NCBI RefSeq assembly: GCF_000023145.1
Contig: NC_012704.1
Span: 1,922,001-1,986,000 of the forward strand
Direction of reading: 5' to 3'
DNA length: 64,000 bases
Source of the DNA: Corynebacterium kroppenstedtii DSM 44385
GTDB taxonomy: Bacteria; Actinomycetota; Actinomycetes; Mycobacteriales; Mycobacteriaceae
The notes below the pieces were generated by a model. It was not told the origin of the DNA and did no database searches. It saw only the letters and a program-made list of their open reading frames with translations. Shown piece after piece: positions 17,993 through 27,355 of this stretch. Position 1 is the first letter of the stretch; each line of letters begins with the position of its first letter. The position numbers and the translations under genes are program-made.

Positions 17993-19576
17993 CTATGACG
18001 ACGTCCTCAAAGCGGACGCCAGATCATCCAAGGCAGAACGGGCAGGCTCAATATCGGAGCCATTCGACATAAACGCGAAGGTCAAGACGCGGCCTTGCTG
18101 GTTCATGACAGTTCCGACCAGCGCAGACACGCCATCCAGTGTTCCCGTCTTCGCACGAACCCATCCTGCTCCGGGCCCGGACGATGATCCGGGAGTGAAT
18201 CGGCCGGCCAGGGTTCCGTTACCGCCGGCGACCGGCAGGCCGTCGAGAATGGGGCGGAGATCATGGCTTTGGCTATCTGCCGAGGACGAATCGGAATTGC
18301 CCTCGTTGGTCACCGGAGATGAGGCCTTTACCATGATGCGGTCGAGAAGGCGCGGAGTAATGCGGTTATCCGGGCTCATTCCCGAATTGTCTTTGAGGAC
18401 CACGCTCTCGAGGGGGAAACCGTGCTGGGAGAGAACCTCTTTCGTCGCGGACGTCGCGCCCTCGAAGGTCAAGGGCTTGCCTTCTTTCTTCGCGATTTCT
18501 CGGCCGATCGCCTCAGCTTCCATGTTGTCGGAATTCACAAGCATGTCGTGGATCCTGATGTCTAGCGGTGCGGATTCCACAGCGCCGAGTTCGCCATCCT
18601 CGGTATCCACGGATTTCTTGGACACGGACACTCCCTGGGAGTTGTCGTCTCCCCCGCCCGAGTTGCCGGACTCATCATTGGATTCACCGAAGTCGCCGGA
18701 GTCGCCAGCATTGTCGGCACCGTTACCGTCGTCGGAACTGCTGCTAGAAAGCCCCAAGGCATTAGCCAACGCTTGTCCGGCAACCAACGCAGGATTATCG
18801 GTTCGCGGGGAATCGGCGTCGCTGGGATCCTGCCGTCCCCCGTTGAGCATGACAGAGTCCACGGATGTCACATTGCCCCCGGAAATATCCCCGCGGCTCC
18901 ACGTCGAATTAAAGGTATCGCCCTGGCCAGCGCGCGAATTATCGACCACCACGCTCGTCACCGGCTGGCCGCCCATGTTTTTCTTCACTTGGCTCGCCAA
19001 GTCCTGAATCGTGGGGGCATTGGTATAAAACGCGTTGTCTTTCGACGCAGCGAGCGTCACGTCACCGCCACCAACCAGCACAATCTGCCCGGGCTTCGTG
19101 CCGCGTTTCACCACCGTGCGAACTCGATCCTTCGGGCCAAGAGTTAACAGTGCAGCCGCCGTCGTCATCATTTTTGTTGACGACGCCGGAACCATCGCGG
19201 TGGACGAATTCTTCTCCCACAACGTCTTCCCGGTGGACGCGTCGGTCACCTGGCCAGCCAGCTGACCCAAAGCACCATTGGATGCTGGCCCCTGGAGGGC
19301 TTTCGTGATGTCGGGAATAGGGGCATCCGCGTTCGGCCCAGACACGGAGACGCCACTATCGACTGGACCTGCCGGTTTGGCCGATGTATATGCGTTGCGC
19401 TGCTGGTACATGACCACAGCCCCAACGATCACCGCTGCCACCACGATGATGGTGAGCACGGTGAGGACAGAAGAGACAGCGGAACGTCGAAAAGAGCCAG
19501 TACGAACGGCCGTCGACCCACCAGAGTTCTTCTTACCTTTTTTCACGGTGGTGAGTTTAGCCGAGACCCCGGACAC
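17993..19576 (-). CDS. dacB: D-alanyl-D-alanine carboxypeptidase/endopeptidase (PBP4, peptidase family S13)
   Basis: Penicillin-binding protein that trims or cleaves peptidoglycan stem peptides outside the membrane. One N-terminal membrane anchor (VLTIIVVAAVIVGAVVMY) precedes the catalytic domain with S-S-T-K (SxxK motif), DNSGMSPDNR (SxN region) and VRAKTGTLDG (KTG). A Ser/Asp/Gly-rich insert of about 60 residues (SSSSSDDGNGADNAGDS) interrupts the middle; it is low-complexity and unlikely to matter for catalysis. The start is uncertain: GTG 19666, 19576 and 19546 are all in frame. The longest leaves only 35 bp to divergent ppa, so I chose 19576. Confidence 0.9.
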   Translation of the reverse strand: MSGVSAKLTTVKKGKKNSGGSTAVRTGSFRRSAVSSVLTVLTIIVVAAVIVGAVVMYQQRNAYTSAKPAGPVDSGVSVSGPNADAPIPDITKALQGPASNGALGQLAGQVTDASTGKTLWEKNSSTAMVPASSTKMMTTAAALLTLGPKDRVRTVVKRGTKPGQIVLVGGGDVTLAASKDNAFYTNAPTIQDLASQVKKNMGGQPVTSVVVDNSRAGQGDTFNSTWSRGDISGGNVTSVDSVMLNGGRQDPSDADSPRTDNPALVAGQALANALGLSSSSSDDGNGADNAGDSGDFGESNDESGNSGGGDDNSQGVSVSKKSVDTEDGELGAVESAPLDIRIHDMLVNSDNMEAEAIGREIAKKEGKPLTFEGATSATKEVLSQHGFPLESVVLKDNSGMSPDNRITPRLLDRIMVKASSPVTNEGNSDSSSADSQSHDLRPILDGLPVAGGNGTLAGRFTPGSSSGPGAGWVRAKTGTLDGVSALVGTVMNQQGRVLTFAFMSNGSDIEPARSALDDLASALRTSS

Positions 19577-19701
19577 AACGCGGAACACTTCACCTTCCGG
19601 CCCGATGCGCGGCGACGGAAAAGTAGAAAGAAAGGCAGAAATAGCGCCGGTTCTCCAGCGTGGCACCCCCGGTTGCGCGGCGGTTCAGTACAGTAGGACT
19701 T

Positions 19702-20178
19702 ATGAGTATTGAAGTTACGATCGAAATCCCGAAGGGTTCACGCAACAAGTACGAAGTCGATCACGAAACGGGCAAGGTCTACCTGGACCGGTACCTCTTC
19801 ACCCCCATGGCTTACCCCGCCGACTACGGCTTTATTGATCACACGCTCGGCGAGGATGGCGATCCGCTCGATGCGCTGGTCATTCTTCCTGAGCCGGTAT
19901 TCCCCGGCGTGATCGTTGAGGCCCGCCCGGTTGGTGTGTTCAAGATGACCGACGAAGCAGGTGGCGACGACAAGCTGCTCTGCGTCATCGACGATGTCCG
20001 CTACGAACGGTACCAAGACATCAACGACGTCGAAGATCACATTAAGGACGAGGTGGAGCACTTCTTCGTCCACTACAAGGATCTGGAGCCGAATAAGGAA
20101 GTCAGTGGCTCTGGCTGGGGCGATAAGGCAGAAGCCGAGCGCATCCTGCAGGAAGCTAAGGATCGCTACGAAGACTAG
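19702..20178 (+). CDS. ppa: Inorganic pyrophosphatase
   Basis: Hydrolyses the pyrophosphate released by biosynthetic reactions. 158 residues; conserved [25 protein letters not shown] and the metal-binding [11 protein letters not shown] are intact. The frame is open to 19660, but [13 protein letters not shown] is the family start, so ATG 19702 is used. A TACAGT -10 (19689-19694) lies only 7 bp before that ATG, with AGGA between, so the mRNA may be almost leaderless. It is the only rightward gene among the leftward run and converges with the transporter gene at 20220. Confidence 0.97.
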   Translation: MSIEVTIEIPKGSRNKYEVDHETGKVYLDRYLFTPMAYPADYGFIDHTLGEDGDPLDALVILPEPVFPGVIVEARPVGVFKMTDEAGGDDKLLCVIDDVRYERYQDINDVEDHIKDEVEHFFVHYKDLEPNKEVSGSGWGDKAEAERILQEAKDRYED

Positions 20179-20219
20179 TTCTGACAGCTAGTCGCGCCTT
20201 TGCACCTCGGAGGGTTGGG

Positions 20220-21620
20220 TTAGGCATTGCTGTTTTCTTGTTTGCGGAGGGTGCGGATCCGTTTTTCTTCACCGTAGGCTACGAGGAGGAGCATGAGGAT
20301 TCCTGCAATAGCGGAGACGTGGAGAACGGTAAATACTGCTTGCCAGCCGTGGAGGGTGTGGCCGAGGATGCTTAGGCCATTTTTCTCGGGATCGGCGATG
20401 GCTGCGAGGCCTACTTTGGCCATGGAGTCGCCGAAGAGGTAGCCGAAGGTGCCGGTCATGCCATTGGTAACGCTTACTGCTTTTTTGGGGACGAAGCCTA
20501 CCAGGGATACACCGATGAGGAGTTGGGGGCCGAAAACGAGGGCTCCGAGGGCAAAAAGGGAGGCGTTCACGGCCCCTGGGGTGGTGGCGTTGGCATACCA
20601 GCTAATGACTCCGATGATGAGGACGAGGGCGCCAGTGGCGACGAGGGCACGGCGTCCTCCGGCTATATCGGAGATCCAGCCCCAGGCTAGGCTGGCAACG
20701 AGTGCACCTATTTCGAAGTAGAAGATGGTGTGGACTGCTTGGTCAATAGTGAATCCGAGCTCTTCGGATACATAAACTGGTGCCCAGTTGTCGATACCGA
20801 TGCGCACAATGTAGGTGAAGACATTGGCTATACAGAGCAGCCAGATCCAAGGGTTGGCGAGGACGTAGCCCCGGAAGATTTCCCATTTGCTGAGTTGCTC
20901 GGCGGCTAGATTATCGGCTTCGATGGGTTCTTCGAAGATTTCTTCGCAGCGATTCCAGCCAAGTTCTTTGGGATCGTCTTTGCCGTAAAAGTAGCCGATG
21001 ACGCCGATGCTAATGCCGATGATGGCGGGGAAGATGAGCATACCGGCTACGTGGCCTCCGAAGAAGGTGCGAGCGCCCCAGAGGGCGATAACGCCGGCGA
21101 GGGCGCCACCAATATTGTGGGAGGCGTTCCAGAATCCAAGATATTTGCCTCGTTTGGTGCGTGGTGCCCAGCGGGTGATGGTGGAGTAGCTGGCTGGTCC
21201 TCCGACAGATTGGAAAAGGCCGTTGAGGCCCCACAGCACAATAAAGATCGAGACGATTGAGCCGAAGGTTGCCAAAATGATTCCCATGGCCATGACAATC
21301 AGGGAGGAGAGTACCAGGAGGAAACTTACGAGTTTTTTGGTATTTCGGCCGTCGGCAAAATAGCCGACAGCAGTTTTACCGATGCCATAAGTAATAGAAA
21401 AGGCGAGACCAATGTACCCCAGTTGGGTGGTGGTGAGTCCGTAGTCTTCTTTGAGGAGTGGCTGTGCTGCTTTGAAGTTATTGCGCACCAGATACATGCA
21501 AAGGTAGACCACGAAAACCACTATGAAGGCTTTAAGGAAATTGTGAAGCCATAAGGCGCGTTGTTGTTTGATGCTTAAACCCGAGGGTGGAGGAGCATCG
21601 TGGGAAAAGAGCGTAAGCAT
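20220..21620 (-). CDS. uhpT: Hexose-phosphate:phosphate antiporter (UhpT-like, MFS)
   Basis: Imports sugar phosphates in exchange for phosphate. 466 residues, 12 predicted membrane helices. It resembles E. coli UhpT more than GlpT throughout: MYLVRNNFKAAQ, GKTAVGYFADGRNTKK, YSTITRWAPRTKRGKYLGFW, then FGPQLLIGVSLVGFVPKKAV. The substrate-binding arginines of the organophosphate:phosphate antiporter family fall at R46 and R273, nearly the same positions as in E. coli. I start at ATG 21620, which has AGAAAGG 7 bp upstream; an ATG at 21644 lies before that site. No uhpABC-type sensor is next to it. The neighbouring IS remnant and ugp genes suggest an acquired organophosphate-uptake block. Confidence 0.88.
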   Translation of the reverse strand: MLTLFSHDAPPPSGLSIKQQRALWLHNFLKAFIVVFVVYLCMYLVRNNFKAAQPLLKEDYGLTTTQLGYIGLAFSITYGIGKTAVGYFADGRNTKKLVSFLLVLSSLIVMAMGIILATFGSIVSIFIVLWGLNGLFQSVGGPASYSTITRWAPRTKRGKYLGFWNASHNIGGALAGVIALWGARTFFGGHVAGMLIFPAIIGISIGVIGYFYGKDDPKELGWNRCEEIFEEPIEADNLAAEQLSKWEIFRGYVLANPWIWLLCIANVFTYIVRIGIDNWAPVYVSEELGFTIDQAVHTIFYFEIGALVASLAWGWISDIAGGRRALVATGALVLIIGVISWYANATTPGAVNASLFALGALVFGPQLLIGVSLVGFVPKKAVSVTNGMTGTFGYLFGDSMAKVGLAAIADPEKNGLSILGHTLHGWQAVFTVLHVSAIAGILMLLLVAYGEEKRIRTLRKQENSNA

Positions 21621-21867
21621 ATTTGCCCTTTCTAGAGAAATCATGCCCGAAGGCTTTCGATATAAGTTCTTTTTATTGTAAGTAGGGTGCTGCCTGAAAA
21701 ATTATCTAGTGAGGTCAATCTCATATAGAACGTAGTGCCCCAGTAAGAGAGTGCTCCTATAGGTTTAGCGAGTCGTGATGACGTGGTTTCGGTCACTTTT
21801 AGTTTTTAGGTTGGGCGGGGGATTGAGCATCCGTTTTCCGACTTGGTTCGGGGTGGGGCATGGGTAG

Positions 21868-21898
21868 AAGCCGGATGTCCGCTTCGGATATCCGGCTT
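21868..21898 (-). terminator. Hairpin behind the IS110 remnant
   Basis: Perfect 9-bp arms AAGCCGGAT and ATCCGGCTT with a 13-nt loop. It lies 16 bp past the end of the transposase remnant and has no long T-run, so it may be a weak terminator or part of the element's end. The rest of 21621-21913 holds only the uhpT upstream region. Confidence 0.45.
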
Positions 21899-21913
21899 AT
21901 TGTCTCGCCCGTT

Positions 21914-22585
21914 TTACGCTGCCGTGGGTTTGTTAACGGGTGGTTGGTTGTAGCTTTCGCTGTAGAAGGCCATGTTCTTCATCAGTGCGAATATGACGTT
22001 GCATTTTCTGCGTGCTAGGCACATGATCGCCGCATGATGATGCTTGCCTTCGGCTCGTTTTCGGTCGTAGTAGTGGCGGGAACGCTCGTGGTTTTTGATG
22101 CTGGCGAAAGCGCAATGCCATAGGGCCTTTTTTAGTGTTTTATTTCCACCTCGGTTAGGCCCCGAGTTGTTGATCGACACTCCCGACAGTCGTTGTTGGG
22201 GACAGATGCCGGCGTAGGAGGCCAGGTGCGCTGGCGTGTCGAAAGCGCTGAGATCACCGACACGCATGAGTATCCGTCCAATACCTAAGATGAGGTGATC
22301 TCTGGCGTCCATGGATACGCTTTGTTGCCGTATTGATTGGCACGTGGCGTTGATGAGTGATTCGGGTGATCGGGCGCCATGGCGCCGGGCAAAGCTGGTA
22401 AGCCGCCGATGTCCGACTCGGCGTAGACGTTTCGGGTTTTGGTCATGGGCGAGCAAGATAACACCCAAATGAGATGTAGTTTTGAGCCTCGTAGAGTGGG
22501 TGCATTCGCCGTTGGATGTGTCTGAACAGGCCGAGAATTGGCAACCACATGACGGAGGCTTCACTGCGCGGCGGGCAGGGGCCAA
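21914..22585 (-). pseudogene. IS110-family transposase remnant
   Basis: The C-terminal Transposase_20 domain is clear: AHLASYAGICPQQRLSG, NRGGNKTLKKALWHCAFAS, YYDRKRAEGKHHHAA and CLARRKCNVIFALMK. The N-terminal DEDD nuclease domain, which carries the acidic catalytic residues, is missing. A second deletion of roughly 50 residues removes the helical linker and the start of the GIG motif (MDARDHLI runs straight into LGIGRIL). No convincing start codon exists; the open frame begins with TTG. Such elements use both domains, so this copy should be inactive. No terminal repeats are expected for this family and none were found. The 22586-22785 stretch upstream holds a small CCCTC/GAGGG hairpin and no gene. 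Confidence 0.8.
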
Positions 22586-22785
22586 GCTCCTATCAGCAAA
22601 CCTCGGACGCCACTGAAATCCGGCGGCAACACCCCCGGATCATCACGGACAGGGCAAAAAGAGCCATACCGGAATCCAGCGACTAACCCCCTCCCCATCG
22701 AGAGGGAGCTAGACTCACCCTATTTCCACAACCCGGGTAAGAGGATCACCTAAAACGGTAATGGGATTACTACGACGGGGGATTA

Positions 22786-23970
22786 CTAACGCGCAGAATC
22801 ACCGGGGGAATTGATTCGGTTACCAGTTTCTGGGTCGAAATAGTGGGTTCGTGTCGCGCGAACAGTGATCACGTACCCGACGGCCACATCAGCAGTCGTA
22901 ACCTGCCCATTATGTGAAGCGATGCCCGACGCGGCCTTGTTCTGCCCGCTTCCCGGGGAACTATCTCGCGGGAGGAGCACGGCAAGCGCGTCTCGGCCCG
23001 TCATGGGATTGATCTGCACACGATGCTGAGATCCTTGTGAGACCGTCGGCGTGCCATAGGCAAATGACTGCGCTCCGAGCTCCTCATTGTGCGTAACGGT
23101 TAGGTCCAACACGGGCGCATCGCCTTCCCCACCCGCATTCTGTGCGGCGACCTCCCCCGTCGATTCCGAGTTGTCACCGGACGCCACCGATAGAACTTCC
23201 CAGTCCTCCGGGCGCACACCCATAATTGGCCCATCATCAATCGTGAACAGGCCCATCGTCGGCGATCCAATAAACGACGCCACAAACGTGTTTGCCGGAT
23301 TCTGATAAACATCGCGCGGCGAGTCGACCTGTTGCAGCACCCCATCCTTCAACACGGCCACGCGGTCACCCATGGTCATTGCTTCGACCTGGTCGTGCGT
23401 CACATACACAGTGGTTGTTCGCAGCTTCTTCTGCAGGGAGAGAATCTGGGACCTCGTCGAGACCCGGAGTTTCGCGTCAAGGTTCGATAGCGGCTCATCC
23501 ATGCAGAACACCGCGGGATCGCGAACGATCGCCCGGCCCATCGCGACGCGTTGCCGCTGCCCACCCGAGAGAGCTGCAGGTTTGCGGTCAAGCAGATCGG
23601 TGAGCTCCAGCATCGCCGCCGCCTCGTGGACGCGCCGTCGCGTCTCCTTCTTCCCCATCCCACGGTTGCGGAGAGCAAAGCTCATATTCCCCTCAACCGT
23701 CATGTTGGGGTACAGCGCGTAATTCTGAAACACCATCGCCGCGTCGCGCTCGCGCGGGGGCACACCCGTCGCGTCCCTGTCGCCAATAAAGATTGACCCC
23801 TCATCAGCGGGTTCCAGGCCCGCGAGCATCCGCAGACTCGTGGATTTGCCGCAGCCGGACGGCCCCACGACAACTAAGAATTCACCATCGGCGATATCTA
23901 AGCTCAGATTATCGACGGCTTTACGGTCACCATAGATCCGGGAGACATTATTAAAACGTATCGACGCCAT
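22786..23970 (-). CDS. ugpC: ABC transporter ATP-binding subunit, glycerol-3-phosphate type
   Basis: Powers the importer encoded by the three genes upstream. The 394-residue protein has Walker A GPSGCGKST, Q-loop VFQNYALYP, signature LSGGQRQR and Walker B VFCMDEPLSNLDAK, followed by a C-terminal MalK-type TOBE regulatory region. That region contains a low-complexity Gly/Ser/Asn insert. MalK, UgpC and MsmK are hard to tell apart alone; the operon order A-E-B-C, as in C. glutamicum, decides the call. ATG 23970 gives the family start MASIRFNNVSRIYG; an ATG nine codons upstream is less likely. It is 88 bp behind ugpB, with an inverted repeat (CGTGATG 24026 / CATCACG 24057) in the gap. Confidence 0.85.
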   Translation of the reverse strand: MASIRFNNVSRIYGDRKAVDNLSLDIADGEFLVVVGPSGCGKSTSLRMLAGLEPADEGSIFIGDRDATGVPPRERDAAMVFQNYALYPNMTVEGNMSFALRNRGMGKKETRRRVHEAAAMLELTDLLDRKPAALSGGQRQRVAMGRAIVRDPAVFCMDEPLSNLDAKLRVSTRSQILSLQKKLRTTTVYVTHDQVEAMTMGDRVAVLKDGVLQQVDSPRDVYQNPANTFVASFIGSPTMGLFTIDDGPIMGVRPEDWEVLSVASGDNSESTGEVAAQNAGGEGDAPVLDLTVTHNEELGAQSFAYGTPTVSQGSQHRVQINPMTGRDALAVLLPRDSSPGSGQNKAASGIASHNGQVTTADVAVGYVITVRATRTHYFDPETGNRINSPGDSAR

Positions 23971-24058
23971 TCTTGTGCTCTTTCTTTCTGCAGTCACGTT
24001 CTGTGAACAATTACGTGGTCAACAGCGTGATGAGTGAAGGCAGTGCTATAAAAACCCA

Positions 24059-25420
24059 TCACGACGGAATTATCGGTTTAATTTGCGCCTCATAGGCCCG
24101 GCTGATTTCCTTATCAACCTTTTTCATCGTGGACCGTATACCGGCGTTATTCGTGAGGATCGATTCGAAAGCACCCCCAATAACCTGGTCTGCGCCAGGA
24201 ACGAATACGCGCGCCGGATCTTGAATACGCGTATGCGGGAGCTGATTGATCGCGGTCTGATAGTTGGGGTGTTCATCCAAGAATGTCTTCATTTCCGGGT
24301 CAGCCGATGCGTCTTTTCGAACCGGCATATACCCCACTTCCCTCGACCAGAAGCATGTATTAGCTGTGTTCGTGATGTAGTTGATAAAAGTTGCCGCGTT
24401 TTTCTTCCTTTTATCGGAAATGATGGCCGGGATAGCGAGCCCTGCCCCACCGGTCGGGCATCCACCTGTTCCCCGGGGATTAGGCAATGCTGCCGTTCCC
24501 ACCGGGAATGAGGCATTGGATACGATGCCGTTCAAATCTCCTGTCGACGCAATCACCGAGGCATATAATCCGGCCGAGAAATCATTGGCCAGCGATTGAG
24601 AAATTGCAGCGTACCCATCACTCGACACGGTACGTTTGAGCCATTCCACCGCGGCGATTGTTTCGTCGGATGTAAAAGTAAAATCCCACTCTTTTGAGTA
24701 CGCTCCGCCTTTTGTCCACAACGGGCCCTCAAACGTCCATGACAAATAATCGACGGCGTTGCCCCACCCGTGCCCTTTCTGCCGATCTGTCTGTAGGCGC
24801 GGACCCCACTCATCCATTTCATCCCATGATTCGGGCCCACGGTCGGGAAGGACTGCTCGTTTCCACACGTCTTTGTTGTAAAAGAACAGTGGCGTCGAGC
24901 GGGCAAAGGGCAGCGCGAAATGCTTACCGTTGAATGCATAGTCCTCATAAAGAGATGTCACATATGTTGACGTATCCAGCCCCACTTCGGACGCCACATC
25001 TTCAATCGGCGTGATCTGCTCATTCAGTGCAAAGTTGAACCACCACACATCCGAGAGCATGACGATATCGGGAACGGTTCGTCTCGTCAGCGCCGCATTG
25101 AACTTCTGGGCGCATTCTTCGTAATTCTTCCCCGCATCAATGAGATTGACCGTGAGATCCGGATGATCCTTTTCAAATCGGCGGATCAATTCTTGTTCCA
25201 CCGGCTTTGATTGCCCCGGGTGCGACGACCACCACGTGATCGTGTTGTCATCCTGGTGCGCCTGGCCTCCTGGGGAGAATCGTGTTCCCGCGCATCCGCT
25301 CAGCGCCGTCGTCGCCAACGCGGCGCCCGCGAGCCCCAAGAAAGAACGACGCGATATGCCCGCGCGCTGTGAATCCGAGCGTTGTGAATCCGCGCGTTGT
25401 CCCCAATCCGAAATTTTCAT
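24059..25420 (-). CDS. ugpB: Glycerol-3-phosphate ABC transporter, substrate-binding lipoprotein
   Basis: 453-residue extracytoplasmic binding protein. The N terminus has a twin-arginine motif (RRSFLGL) followed by a lipobox (LSGC), so it is probably exported folded by Tat and then lipid-anchored. The mature part is a family 1 solute-binding protein (TITWWSSHPGQSK, PDIVMLSDVWWFNFAL, LPFARSTPLFFYNKDVWKR). The substrate is assigned from the ugpAEBC order, not from binding residues. Two short in-frame repeats (DSQR twice) precede the signal peptide. ATG 25420 overlaps the ugpE stop (TAATG), so translation is coupled. Confidence 0.85.
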   Translation of the reverse strand: MKISDWGQRADSQRSDSQRAGISRRSFLGLAGAALATTALSGCAGTRFSPGGQAHQDDNTITWWSSHPGQSKPVEQELIRRFEKDHPDLTVNLIDAGKNYEECAQKFNAALTRRTVPDIVMLSDVWWFNFALNEQITPIEDVASEVGLDTSTYVTSLYEDYAFNGKHFALPFARSTPLFFYNKDVWKRAVLPDRGPESWDEMDEWGPRLQTDRQKGHGWGNAVDYLSWTFEGPLWTKGGAYSKEWDFTFTSDETIAAVEWLKRTVSSDGYAAISQSLANDFSAGLYASVIASTGDLNGIVSNASFPVGTAALPNPRGTGGCPTGGAGLAIPAIISDKRKKNAATFINYITNTANTCFWSREVGYMPVRKDASADPEMKTFLDEHPNYQTAINQLPHTRIQDPARVFVPGADQVIGGAFESILTNNAGIRSTMKKVDKEISRAYEAQIKPIIPS

Positions 25421-26301
25421 TAGCCTTTCACTGCCCCCGTCGTTAAGCCTTTAATCATGTATTTCTGTAGGAAAATGAAGAGGAGCAATATCGGGACCAT
25501 GGTGAGCAGAGTCGCCGCCATCACGGGACCCCAGTTCGTCACTCCATCTGAGTTTTGGAGTAATGCCAGGCCGACGGGCAGCGGCGCCACTTTGTCGGTA
25601 TCTGCCATGACATAGGGCCACAAGTATTGGTTCCATTCATTGACCACGGTGATCATGGCGAATGCCACCAATGTGGGGCCTGACACCGGGAGAAGCACTC
25701 GGAAGAGCAATTGCATGGGGCCGGCACCATCCATCCGCGCCGCTTCAATTAACTCTTTTGGCAGGCTCATGAAGTGATTACGCATTAAGAACGTTCCGAA
25801 TGCGATTCCGGCGAGCGGGATAATGATGCCTTGGAAAGTGTTTCTCCATCCCAATCCAGCAACCAATGCATAGTTAGAGATCACGGTGATTTCACTAGGA
25901 ACCATGAGCGCAGAAATGATGATGATAAAAATCAGGTTGCGTCCGGGGAATCGGAGAATAGCGAGTGCATACGCACTCAGGACCCCCAGCGTAATTTTTA
26001 CTGTGCACAGAATGACCGTGATGATGAGCGAGTTTCGCAGGTAATGCCAAAAGGGCACCCGCTGTGTTGCTTCATCATAATTTTGTGGATGCATGTGGTG
26101 CGGATACCACGTCACCGGGTTGGTATAGATCTCTGGATGCGTTTTCAATGATCCGCTGAGAGTCCAATATAAGGGCAGCCCGATAAGCAGAAGGATAAAA
26201 ATCATTCCGGCGTAGCCCGCGGCTTTCTTTCCCATGTCACCTCTTCCTGTCTTGTTATGGCTCTTGTTATGGCCAGATGTATGGCTTTCCTTCACAGTCA
26301 C
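25420..26301 (-). CDS. ugpE: Glycerol-3-phosphate ABC transporter permease
   Basis: Inner-membrane subunit, 293 residues. About 22 polar N-terminal residues are followed by six predicted membrane helices and the cytoplasmic EAA loop that docks the ATPase (EAARMDGAGPMQLLFRVLLP). It belongs to the MalG/UgpE branch by length and by a periplasmic loop after helix 1 (LSGSLKTHPEIYTNP). It sits 5 bp behind ugpA and overlaps ugpB by one base. Base composition of the ugp genes is visibly more AT-rich than the folate/ftsH block. Confidence 0.86.
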   Translation of the reverse strand: MTVKESHTSGHNKSHNKTGRGDMGKKAAGYAGMIFILLLIGLPLYWTLSGSLKTHPEIYTNPVTWYPHHMHPQNYDEATQRVPFWHYLRNSLIITVILCTVKITLGVLSAYALAILRFPGRNLIFIIIISALMVPSEITVISNYALVAGLGWRNTFQGIIIPLAGIAFGTFLMRNHFMSLPKELIEAARMDGAGPMQLLFRVLLPVSGPTLVAFAMITVVNEWNQYLWPYVMADTDKVAPLPVGLALLQNSDGVTNWGPVMAATLLTMVPILLLFIFLQKYMIKGLTTGAVKG

Positions 26302-26306
26302 CGTCT

Positions 26307-27227
26307 TTATCTCCCGTTATCCATTTGCCGGTCCATATAGCGAACCTGAACAAGAGTGAGGCACAACAGGATGAGGAAAAGGATGGTGGCGACGGTGGCT
26401 CCGTACCCCGCCCTGAAATTCGTGAATGTTTCCTGATAGACCTGGTACACCAACGTGGTCGTGCCGGTTGTTTGCGGGCCACCCCGGGTCATTACTGAAA
26501 TGATGTCGAAGACTTGGACCGAGTTGAGCGTCACGGTGATCGATAAGAAAAAGGTGCTCGGCCGCAGCTGGGGAAGAATGACTTTCCATAATCGTGTCCA
26601 CGGGCCGGCACCATCGATGGCTGCTGCTTCATCCAGTTCTTTATTCACGCCCTGCAATGCGGCGAGATAAATGACGAATGTGTATCCCAGGTTCTTCCAA
26701 ATAAAGGTGAAGGTCACCATAAAAAGGGCCCATGCTGGCTCCGAGTAGAAGTTAGGCACGGGGATGTGAAAACGGCTGAGAATGTCCTGGATCAACCCAA
26801 AGTGAGGGTCGAAAATGAACTGAAATGCGACCCCGATGGCAGCCCCTGATAATGCGAAGGGAGCAAAAGCAATAGACCGGACAGCATTACGACCAAATAA
26901 CTTTTGATCCAATATCAAAGCAAGAATAAGGCCTAAGGCCATGGAGCCGATCACGGCAAAGCCGGTAAACACAAGGGTGTTGAGAACAATGGTTCGGGTG
27001 TCATCCCGAGTGAGCCATTCCTTGTAGTTATCGAGCCCCACAAACGTCGCCGAGGTCGACGAAATATTCCACCGAAAGAATGATAAACGGATGTTGTCTA
27101 TTAACGGCCGATACGTAAACACGGTCAGCAGCAGGAGATTAGGAAAAAGCAGTGTTGCAGCTAGCAGCCCTTCTTTCCGTTGAGCCCGCTTGGTGTCCGG
27201 TGCGTGAGTTGGTTGACTATCGAGCAC
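26307..27227 (-). CDS. ugpA: Glycerol-3-phosphate ABC transporter permease
   Basis: First gene of the importer operon, 306 residues from GTG 27227. Six predicted membrane helices and an EAA loop (ELDEAAAIDGAGPWTRLWKVILP) place it in the MalF/UgpA branch without the large MalF loop. In C. glutamicum the equivalent operon is switched on by phosphate starvation through PhoRS. The 128-bp divergent gap to the gene at 27356 must carry its promoter, but I do not see a clear Pho-type repeat there. Confidence 0.86.
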   Translation of the reverse strand: MLDSQPTHAPDTKRAQRKEGLLAATLLFPNLLLLTVFTYRPLIDNIRLSFFRWNISSTSATFVGLDNYKEWLTRDDTRTIVLNTLVFTGFAVIGSMALGLILALILDQKLFGRNAVRSIAFAPFALSGAAIGVAFQFIFDPHFGLIQDILSRFHIPVPNFYSEPAWALFMVTFTFIWKNLGYTFVIYLAALQGVNKELDEAAAIDGAGPWTRLWKVILPQLRPSTFFLSITVTLNSVQVFDIISVMTRGGPQTTGTTTLVYQVYQETFTNFRAGYGATVATILFLILLCLTLVQVRYMDRQMDNGR

Positions 27228-27355
27228 CCACGCAGGCTAGCTCTCCTAACGAATCTTCCCGTGACCTTAGAGTAAACCGTCGAGAACATTTAGGTGAACA
27301 AACAGAAAACACTTACGCTCTTCCGTTTAGGGGAGGCTAGGGTTAGGATTTAAGT

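Noticed and set aside
24026..24063. Attenuator between ugpB and ugpC
   Set aside because: The CGTGATG/CATCACG arms pair across a 24-base loop and no T-run follows, too weak to call a terminator.
27228..27355. Pho-type operator repeats before ugpA
   Set aside because: Only loose similarity around TTAGGTGAACAAACAG; no clear direct repeat.
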